A stretch of DNA of 64,000 nt, from contig NC_066579.1 of the NCBI RefSeq assembly GCF_024323335.1, positions 239,729,652 through 239,793,651 on the forward strand, written 5' to 3'. The position numbers and the translations under genes were made by a program. Positions 54,210 to 64,000 of the stretch are shown here, piece after piece. This DNA comes from Lathyrus oleraceus (Eukaryota > Streptophyta > Magnoliopsida > Fabales > Fabaceae). The number at the start of each line of letters is the position of its first letter. The stretch's first letter is position 1. The notes under the pieces are model-generated. The model did no database searches, was not told the DNA's origin, and saw only the letters and a list, made by a program, of their open reading frames with translations.

Positions 54210-56301
54210 CTTTCGCAACTTAATTTCAAAAATATTAAAAAAAAATATCATAGCCAATATGATTTCTATCACCTTCATTACCATATATTCATAAAATCTA
54301 TTGATATTCATTATTATCTTTATGAGACAAAAAATTAATTTTAGTGATGGGATAAAAGACAAAAATTTCAATGAATCATAAATGGTTTATCAAAAAGGGA
54401 ATTTCAATAATCTCTTATTTGTTTTGTAGTTTTCTCATCCGCATATTCATTTTTTTTTAGTGTTTAAAACATATATTTATGTATAAATAAAAGGTATAAA
54501 ATAAGTAAATCATTCTAGCAATGTTGATTTGATGTAGCAAAAAATAGTCACCTTAAGAAGGCTACTATGTTAAACAAATACATTAAGTAGCTAAGTAATA
54601 TGCATATGTATATGTGAGTTTAATTCAAAGCCATGCATTTGGAGTATTTCAACCCATCCAATAATGTTCAAGGAAAACATAGCTCTTTTTCCATGTATCC
54701 ATCTAATAGGTTTCATGTTTCTAATAAAAGTAGCTCTACGTTATTTTCACAATTCGTTTTGTTTTTCATAACTTTAACCCATCTTTGTCTATATAAACTG
54801 TCATTTTCTTTATTTCTATTGATCATGGTCATTTTTTTTATAACAACATATCATGATACCAACACATTATAATTTAGAATCTTAGATTAAAAAAAACTCA
54901 AATGTCAACACATTACAATTTAAGTCAATAAAATTAATCGTAAAAAAATATAACAAATCAATAATGTTAATGTTATTATTTAGGATCTTATTCAAAATAA
55001 TAACATTTAAAAATCAACAATGTTAATGTTATTATTTAGGATCTTATTCTAATAATTTCAAGTGATGTTTATGTGTACTTAAGTAATAGAATTATAATTT
55101 GGCATGAAATATGGTTTCTGATACCAAGTTCATGATATCATATCTAGATATCATAATAAAACTAAAATTTAAATTAATTCATCTCTAAAAAATTAATTTA
55201 TAATAGAAAGAGTGTAACTCTATATAAAAAGTCTTCAGAGACTTTGTGTATTTCAAAAATAAAGTCTTTTCAGTATAAGGTCCAAAAAAGTAGGCTCATT
55301 ATCTATTGTATAATTGAATCTAACTTTCTTAATGTAATAAAAAGTAATAGTACTAGTGTAAAAAAAAAGTAATACTGCTTGGCAAATATTATTTTGTAGT
55401 GAAAGCACGTGCTTTAACAATTAAAAGGTTGTCCAAAAATAACATATATATAAACTAAAAGTTATTTTATGTATGATAGAAAAACATTCAATAAGTAAAA
55501 TTAGTTGTGATTTCATTACATGAGTTGAAATTTGTTGACATAGACATGTAATGCAAAAATTTAATGGGTACATTTCACGTAATACTAAATAGCAAGTTAG
55601 TTAGCAAATTCATTTAACAATGCACTACGCTAATTGCATGATGGTGGTTTACTAGTTGTATTTTATGAGTCTTTAGGGTGCTGGGAATGTTGTGAGCTTG
55701 GCATACAAATATAGAACTTCAAAGCTTAAATGAAAAAAAGAGTTTTTCATGGAATATAAATTTCATCCTATTAATTGTGGATAAATTATTTTCATATTTA
55801 AGTTCTTGAATTATATTGTCTTTTATATATAATAAGTTATTTAAGTCATATGAATATTTACCCATCATTTTAATTGTGATGCTCTTTTTCTATTGCATTT
55901 CTCACTATTTTGTAATTCATGTCAGTTAAGGTGTCTAGGTAGTAATTTTATGCATGATTGTTCTTGGTAAACTTTGAATTTTTTAGAATATTCAGGCGGA
56001 AATTATTGCAAAAAATTTAAAGTATCTACATTAAATTTTTTTATTATTTATTGTATTTTTGTAAATATTTGTCAATCTTATTTTGATTTTGTAATAAATC
56101 TAAAATAGATAAGTTTTTCTTTGCAATTTCTTTGTTATTAAAATGAGTGTCATAAGATATTAAAAATCTTTTTTTATTGATTGCTTAGTAATAGAGTTTA
56201 TATTTTAACATTATCATAATATAATGTAACTAATTTGAAATATTTTTAATATGACCATTCAAAAATGAATGTTAAAAAAAATACAAACTAAAGGATAAAC
56301 A
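54210..56301 (+). repeat. Satellite unit 27 (2,092 bp)
   Basis: A-run before gagttt near 55733 is one base shorter than in most units; otherwise consensus-like. Confidence 0.97.
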
Positions 56302-58393
56302 CTTTCGCAACTTAATTTCAAAAATATTAAAAAAAAATATCATAGCCAATATGATTTCTATCACCTTCATTACCATATATTCATAAAATCTATTGATATT
56401 CATTATTATCTTTATGAGACAAAAAATTAATTTTAGTGATGGGATAAAAGACAAAAATTTCAATGAATCATAAATGGTTTATCAAAAAGGGAATTTCAAT
56501 AATCTCTTATTTGTTTTGTAGTTTTCTCATCCGCATATTCATTTTTTTTAGTGTTTAAAACATATATTTATGTATAAATAAAAGGTATAAAATAAGTAAA
56601 TCATTCTAGCAATGTTGATTTGATGTAGCAAAAAATAGTCACCTTAAGAAGGCTACTATGTTAAACAAATACATTAAGTAGCTAAGTAATATGCATATGT
56701 ATATGTGAGTTTAATTCAAAGCCATGCATTTGGAGTATTTCAACCCATCCAATAATGTTCAAGGAAAACATAGCTCTTTTTCCATGTATCCATCTAATAG
56801 GTTTCATGTTTCTAATAAAAGTAGCTCTACGTTATTTTCACAATTCGTTTTGTTTTTCATAACTTTAACCCATCTTTGTCTATATAAACTGTCATTTTCT
56901 TTATTTCTATTGATCATGGTCATTTTTTTTATAACAACATATCATGATACCAACACATTATAATTTAGAATCTTAGATTAAAAAAAACTCAAATGTCAAC
57001 ACATTACAATTTAAGTCAATAAAATTAATCGTAAAAAAATATAACAAATCAATAATGTTAATGTTATTATTTAGGATCTTATTCAAAATAATAACATTTA
57101 AAAATCAACAATGTTAATGTTATTATTTAGGATCTTATTCTAATAATTTCAAGTGATGTTTATGTGTACTTAAGTAATAGAATTATAATTTGGCATGAAA
57201 TATGGTTTCTGATACCAAGTTCATGATATCATATCTAGATATCATAATAAAACTAAAATTTAAATTAATTCATCTCTAAAAAATTAATTTATAATAGAAA
57301 GAGTGTAACTCTATATAAAAAGTCTTCAGAGACTTTGTGTATTTCAAAAATAAAGTCTTTTCAGTATAAGGTCCAAAAAAGTAGGCTCATTATCTATTGT
57401 ATAATTGAATCTAACTTTCTTAATGTAATAAAAAGTAATAGTACTAGTGTAAAAAAAAAGTAATACTGCTTGGCAAATATTATTTTGTAGTGAAAGCACG
57501 TGCTTTAACAATTAAAAGGTTGTCCAAAAATAACATATATATAAACTAAAAGTTATTTTATGTATGATAGAAAAACATTCAATAAGTAAAATTAGTTGTG
57601 ATTTCATTACATGAGTTGAAATTTGTTGACATAGACATGTAATGCAAAAATTTAATGGGTACATTTCACGTAATACTAAATAGCAAGTTAGTTAGCAAAT
57701 TCATTTAACAATGCACTACGCTAATTGCATGATGGTGGTTTACTAGTTGTATTTTATGAGTCTTTAGGGTGCTGGGAATGTTGTGAGCTTGGCATACAAA
57801 TATAGAACTTCAAAGCTTAAATGAAAAAAAAGAGTTTTTCATGGAATATAAATTTCATCCTATTAATTGTGGATAAATTATTTTCATATTTAAGTTCTTG
57901 AATTATATTGTCTTTTATATATAATAAGTTATTTAAGTCATATGAATATTTACCCATCATTTTAATTGTGATGCTCTTTTTCTATTGCATTTCTCACTAT
58001 TTTGTAATTCATGTCAGTTAAGGTGTCTAGGTAGTAATTTTATGCATGATTGTTCTTGGTAAACTTTGAATTTTTTAGAATATTCAGGCGGAAATTATTG
58101 CAAAAAATTTAAAGTATCTACATTAAATTTTTTTATTATTTATTGTATTTTTGTAAATATTTGTCAATCTTATTTTGATTTTGTAATAAATCTAAAATAG
58201 ATAAGTTTTTCTTTGCAATTTCTTTGTTATTAAAATGAGTGTCATAAGATATTAAAAATCTTTTTTTATTGATTGCTTAGTAATAGAGTTTATATTTTAA
58301 CATTATCATAATATAATGTAACTAATTTGAAATATTTTTAATATGACCATTCAAAAATGAATGTTAAAAAAAATACAAACTAAAGGATAAACA
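56302..58393 (+). repeat. Satellite unit 28 (2,092 bp)
   Basis: T8 instead of T9 before agtgtttaaaac near 56542; otherwise consensus-like. Confidence 0.97.
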
Positions 58394-60484
58394 CTTTCGC
58401 AACTTAATTTCAAAAATATTAAAAAAAAATATCATAGCCAATATGATTTCTATCACCTTCATTACCATATATTCATAAAATCTATTGATATTCATTATTA
58501 TCTTTATGAGACAAAAAATTAATTTTAGTGATGGGATAAAAGACAAAAATTTCAATGAATCATAAATGGTTTATCAAAAAGGGAATTTCAATAATCTCTT
58601 ATTTGTTTTGTAGTTTTCTCATCCGCATATTCATTTTTTTTTAGTGTTTAAAACATATATTTATGTATAAATAAAAGGTATAAAATAAGTAAATCATTCT
58701 AGCAATGTTGATTTGATGTAGCAAAAAATAGTCACCTTAAGAAGGCTACTATGTTAAACAAATACATTAAGTAGCTAAGTAATATGCATATGTATATGTG
58801 AGTTTAATTCAAAGCCATGCATTTGGAGTATTTCAACCCATCCAATAATGTTCAAGGAAAACATAGCTCTTTTTCCATGTATCCATCTAATAGGTTTCAT
58901 GTTTCTAATAAAAGTAGCTCTACGTTATTTTCACAATTCGTTTTGTTTTTCATAACTTTAACCCATCTTTGTCTATATAAACTGTCATTTTCTTTATTTC
59001 TATTGATCATGGTCATTTTTTTTATAACAACATATCATGATACCAACACATTATAATTTAGAATCTTAGATTAAAAAAAACTCAAATGTCAACACATTAC
59101 AATTTAAGTCAATAAAATTAATCGTAAAAAAATATAACAAATCAATAATGTTAATGTTATTATTTAGGATCTTATTCAAAATAATAACATTTAAAAATCA
59201 ACAATGTTAATGTTATTATTTAGGATCTTATTCTAATAATTTCAAGTGATGTTTATGTGTACTTAAGTAATAGAATTATAATTTGGCATGAAATATGGTT
59301 TCTGATACCAAGTTCATGATATCATATCTAGATATCATAATAAAACTAAAATTTAAATTAATTCATCTCTAAAAAATTAATTTATAATAGAAAGAGTGTA
59401 ACTCTATATAAAAAGTCTTCAGAGACTTTGTGTATTTCAAAAATAAAGTCTTTTCAGTATAAGGTCCAAAAAAGTAGGCTCATTATCTATTGTATAATTG
59501 AATCTAACTTTCTTAATGTAATAAAAAGTAATAGTACTAGTGTAAAAAAAAAGTAATACTGCTTGGCAAATATTATTTTGTAGTGAAAGCACGTGCTTTA
59601 ACAATTAAAAGGTTGTCCAAAAATAACATATATATAAACTAAAAGTTATTTTATGTATGATAGAAAAACATTCAATAAGTAAAATTAGTTGTGATTTCAT
59701 TACATGAGTTGAAATTTGTTGACATAGACATGTAATGCAAAAATTTAATGGGTACATTTCACGTAATACTAAATAGCAAGTTAGTTAGCAAATTCATTTA
59801 ACAATGCACTACGCTAATTGCATGATGGTGGTTTACTAGTTGTATTTTATGAGTCTTTAGGGTGCTGGGAATGTTGTGAGCTTGGCATACAAATATAGAA
59901 CTTCAAAGCTTAAATGAAAAAAAGAGTTTTTCATGGAATATAAATTTCATCCTATTAATTGTGGATAAATTATTTTCATATTTAAGTTCTTGAATTATAT
60001 TGTCTTTTATATATAATAAGTTATTTAAGTCATATGAATATTTACCCATCATTTTAATTGTGATGCTCTTTTTCTATTGCATTTCTCACTATTTTGTAAT
60101 TCATGTCAGTTAAGGTGTCTAGGTAGTAATTTTATGCATGATTGTTCTTGGTAAACTTTGAATTTTTTAGAATATTCAGGCGGAAATTATTGCAAAAAAT
60201 TTAAAGTATCTACATTAAATTTTTTTATTATTTATTGTATTTTTGTAAATATTTGTCAATCTTATTTTGATTTTGTAATAAATCTAAAATAGATAAGTTT
60301 TTCTTTGCAATTTCTTTGTTATTAAAATGAGTGTCATAAGATATTAAAAATCTTTTTTATTGATTGCTTAGTAATAGAGTTTATATTTTAACATTATCAT
60401 AATATAATGTAACTAATTTGAAATATTTTTAATATGACCATTCAAAAATGAATGTTAAAAAAAATACAAACTAAAGGATAAACA
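58394..60484 (+). repeat. Satellite unit 29 (2,091 bp)
   Basis: Shorter T run near 60352 and shorter A run near 59918; otherwise consensus-like. Confidence 0.97.
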
Positions 60485-62577
60485 CTTTCGCAACTTAATT
60501 TCAAAAATATTAAAAAAAAATATCATAGCCAATATGATTTCTATCACCTTCATTACCATATATTCATAAAATCTATTGATATTCATTATTATCTTTATGA
60601 GACAAAAAATTAATTTTAGTGATGGGATAAAAGACAAAAATTTCAATGAATCATAAATGGTTTATCAAAAAGGGAATTTCAATAATCTCTTATTTGTTTT
60701 GTAGTTTTCTCATCCGCATATTCATTTTTTTTTAGTGTTTAAAACATATATTTATGTATAAATAAAAGGTATAAAATAAGTAAATCATTCTAGCAATGTT
60801 GATTTGATGTAGCAAAAAATAGTCACCTTAAGAAGGCTACTATGTTAAACAAATACATTAAGTAGCTAAGTAATATGCATATGTATATGTGAGTTTAATT
60901 CAAAGCCATGCATTTGGAGTATTTCAACCCATCCAATAATGTTCAAGGAAAACATAGCTCTTTTTCCATGTATCCATCTAATAGGTTTCATGTTTCTAAT
61001 AAAAGTAGCTCTACGTTATTTTCACAATTCGTTTTGTTTTTCATAACTTTAACCCATCTTTGTCTATATAAACTGTCATTTTCTTTATTTCTATTGATCA
61101 TGGTCATTTTTTTTATAACAACATATCATGATACCAACACATTATAATTTAGAATCTTAGATTAAAAAAAACTCAAATGTCAACACATTACAATTTAAGT
61201 CAATAAAATTAATCGTAAAAAAATATAACAAATCAATAATGTTAATGTTATTATTTAGGATCTTATTCAAAATAATAACATTTAAAAATCAACAATGTTA
61301 ATGTTATTATTTAGGATCTTATTCTAATAATTTCAAGTGATGTTTATGTGTACTTAAGTAATAGAATTATAATTTGGCATGAAATATGGTTTCTGATACC
61401 AAGTTCATGATATCATATCTAGATATCATAATAAAACTAAAATTTAAATTAATTCATCTCTAAAAAATTAATTTATAATAGAAAGAGTGTAACTCTATAT
61501 AAAAAGTCTTCAGAGACTTTGTGTATTTCAAAAATAAAGTCTTTTCAGTATAAGGTCCAAAAAAGTAGGCTCATTATCTATTGTATAATTGAATCTAACT
61601 TTCTTAATGTAATAAAAAGTAATAGTACTAGTGTAAAAAAAAAGTAATACTGCTTGGCAAATATTATTTTGTAGTGAAAGCACGTGCTTTAACAATTAAA
61701 AGGTTGTCCAAAAATAACATATATATAAACTAAAAGTTATTTTATGTATGATAGAAAAACATTCAATAAGTAAAATTAGTTGTGATTTCATTACATGAGT
61801 TGAAATTTGTTGACATAGACATGTAATGCAAAAATTTAATGGGTACATTTCACGTAATACTAAATAGCAAGTTAGTTAGCAAATTCATTTAACAATGCAC
61901 TACGCTAATTGCATGATGGTGGTTTACTAGTTGTATTTTATGAGTCTTTAGGGTGCTGGGAATGTTGTGAGCTTGGCATACAAATATAGAACTTCAAAGC
62001 TTAAATGAAAAAAAAGAGTTTTTCATGGAATATAAATTTCATCCTATTAATTGTGGATAAATTATTTTCATATTTAAGTTCTTGAATTATATTGTCTTTT
62101 ATATATAATAAGTTATTTAAGTCATATGAATATTTACCCATCATTTTAATTGTGATGCTCTTTTTCTATTGCATTTCTCACTATTTTGTAATTCATGTCA
62201 GTTAAGGTGTCTAGGTAGTAATTTTATGCATGATTGTTCTTGGTAAACTTTGAATTTTTTAGAATATTCAGGCGGAAATTATTGCAAAAAATTTAAAGTA
62301 TCTACATTAAATTTTTTTATTATTTATTGTATTTTTGTAAATATTTGTCAATCTTATTTTGATTTTGTAATAAATCTAAAATAGATAAGTTTTTCTTTGC
62401 AATTTCTTTGTTATTAAAATGAGTGTCATAAGATATTAAAAATCTTTTTTTATTGATTGCTTAGTAATAGAGTTTATATTTTAACATTATCATAATATAA
62501 TGTAACTAATTTGAAATATTTTTAATATGACCATTCAAAAATGAATGTTAAAAAAAATACAAACTAAAGGATAAACA
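60485..62577 (+). repeat. Satellite unit 30 (2,093 bp)
   Basis: Consensus-like; no distinctive variant seen. Confidence 0.97.
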
Positions 62578-64000
62578 CTTTCGCAACTTAATTTCAAAAA
62601 TATTAAAAAAAAATATCATAGCCAATATGATTTCTATCACCTTCATTACCATATATTCATAAAATCTATTGATATTCATTATTATCTTTATGAGACAAAA
62701 AATTAATTTTAGTGATGGGATAAAAGACAAAAATTTCAATGAATCATAAATGGTTTATCAAAAAGGGAATTTCAATAATCTCTTATTTGTTTTGTAGTTT
62801 TCTCATCCGCATATTCATTTTTTTTTAGTGTTTAAAACATATATTTATGTATAAATAAAAGGTATAAAATAAGTAAATCATTCTAGCAATGTTGATTTGA
62901 TGTAGCAAAAAATAGTCACCTTAAGAAGGCTACTATGTTAAACAAATACATTAAGTAGCTAAGTAATATGCATATGTATATGTGAGTTTAATTCAAAGCC
63001 ATGCATTTGGAGTATTTCAACCCATCCAATAATGTTCAAGGAAAACATAGCTCTTTTTCCATGTATCCATCTAATAGGTTTCATGTTTCTAATAAAAGTA
63101 GCTCTACGTTATTTTCACAATTCGTTTTGTTTTTCATAACTTTAACCCATCTTTGTCTATATAAACTGTCATTTTCTTTATTTCTATTGATCATGGTCAT
63201 TTTTTTTATAACAACATATCATGATACCAACACATTATAATTTAGAATCTTAGATTAAAAAAAACTCAAATGTCAACACATTACAATTTAAGTCAATAAA
63301 ATTAATCGTAAAAAAATATAACAAATCAATAATGTTAATGTTATTATTTAGGATCTTATTCAAAATAATAACATTTAAAAATCAACAATGTTAATGTTAT
63401 TATTTAGGATCTTATTCTAATAATTTCAAGTGATGTTTATGTGTACTTAAGTAATAGAATTATAATTTGGCATGAAATATGGTTTCTGATACCAAGTTCA
63501 TGATATCATATCTAGATATCATAATAAAACTAAAATTTAAATTAATTCATCTCTAAAAAATTAATTTATAATAGAAAGAGTGTAACTCTATATAAAAAGT
63601 CTTCAGAGACTTTGTGTATTTCAAAAATAAAGTCTTTTCAGTATAAGGTCCAAAAAAGTAGGCTCATTATCTATTGTATAATTGAATCTAACTTTCTTAA
63701 TGTAATAAAAAGTAATAGTACTAGTGTAAAAAAAAAGTAATACTGCTTGGCAAATATTATTTTGTAGTGAAAGCACGTGCTTTAACAATTAAAAGGTTGT
63801 CCAAAAATAACATATATATAAACTAAAAGTTATTTTATGTATGATAGAAAAACATTCAATAAGTAAAATTAGTTGTGATTTCATTACATGAGTTGAAATT
63901 TGTTGACATAGACATGTAATGCAAAAATTTAATGGGTACATTTCACGTAATACTAAATAGCAAGTTAGTTAGCAAATTCATTTAACAATGCACTACGCTA
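62578..64000 (+). repeat. Satellite unit 31, cut off by the window end (1,423 bp)
   Basis: Consensus-like up to the last base. It stops about two-thirds through the monomer, shortly after the 9-bp-arm inverted repeat, so the array continues beyond the window. Confidence 0.97.

Larger units (their letters stand above)
1..64000 (+). repeat. Tandem satellite array, about 2,092-bp monomer, 30.7 copies
   Basis: The same sequence recurs head to tail across the whole window. Two landmarks were tracked. The string ctttcgcaac marks the arbitrary unit start, and atgcatttgg occurs about 423 bp later in intact units (415, 414 and 413 bp in units 1-3). Spacing of the second landmark is 2,051-2,076 bp over the first five intervals, 2,085-2,090 bp over the next six, and 2,090-2,093 bp for the rest. 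The monomer is strongly AT-rich with only short GC-richer patches. No unit is inverted and nothing is inserted between units. Both window ends fall inside the array. This fits a long-monomer satellite, probably plant; genomic location (centromere, subtelomere or interstitial) cannot be read from the sequence. No rRNA sequence is present, so an rDNA spacer is unlikely. Confidence 0.98.

Noticed and set aside
1..64000. rDNA intergenic spacer array
   Set aside because: No 18S, 5.8S, 25S or 5S sequence is seen in any unit, and the spacer would be interrupted by genes.
1..64000. CRISPR array or bacterial repeat system
   Set aside because: The repeat unit is 2.09 kb with no short repeats separated by unique spacers and no cas-like genes.
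1..64000. Intact LTR retrotransposon or endogenous virus
   Set aside because: No gag, protease, reverse transcriptase, RNase H or integrase frame in either strand, and no paired LTRs; only a primer-site-like fragment is present.

Overview
The whole window is one head-to-tail tandem array of a very AT-rich monomer of about 2,092 bp. Taking the recurring anchor ctttcgcaac as an arbitrary phase point, it begins at position 1 and recurs at 2064, 4127, 6172, 8232, 10300 and so on to 62578. This gives 30 full monomers and a 31st cut off by the window end (1,423 bp). All copies point the same way. Neither edge of the array is inside the window, so the true array is longer. I find no non-repeat DNA, no rRNA or tRNA gene, no CRISPR array and no gene I can support.

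Organism: this is eukaryotic satellite-type DNA. A flowering plant is the best guess but is not proven. The main clue is one 10-base match per monomer, on the minus strand, to the plant LTR-retrotransposon primer-binding site for initiator-methionine tRNA (TGGTATCAGA). It lies about 100 bp downstream of a TATA-like box on the same strand. Plants are known to form kilobase-scale satellites from LTR and UTR pieces of retrotransposons. No gag, protease, reverse transcriptase, integrase or RNase H sequence is present.

Layout: units 1-5 (1-10299) are the ragged end. Their monomers are 2,045-2,068 bp and lose single bases, often in A or T runs, plus a few real substitutions. Units 6-13 (10300-27009) are 2,085-2,091 bp. 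Units 14-31 (27010-64000) are nearly identical at 2,091-2,094 bp, differing almost only in homopolymer length. This one-sided gradient of mostly deletions looks more like falling long-read consensus quality near a contig end than like biological decay. Variants that are not simple run-length changes (an A inside a T run, A4T6 for A3T7, a two-base loss) are shared by particular units and are the best clues to array history.

Within each monomer, in plus order, there are: a block with an imperfect hairpin and an ATATGCATAT palindrome; a region open on both strands; a second primer-site-like motif; a 39-bp direct repeat with an inverted core; the primer-site-like motif beside a 23-bp inverted repeat; a TATA-like box next to a 7-bp-arm hairpin; a 14-bp perfect palindrome centred on CACGTG; a 9-bp-arm inverted repeat; and a long T-rich tail. 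The repeated short open frames (41-79 codons) recur because the DNA is copied, which is not evidence of coding. Sub-features are placed in unit 7 as the reference and recur in the other units with small indels.
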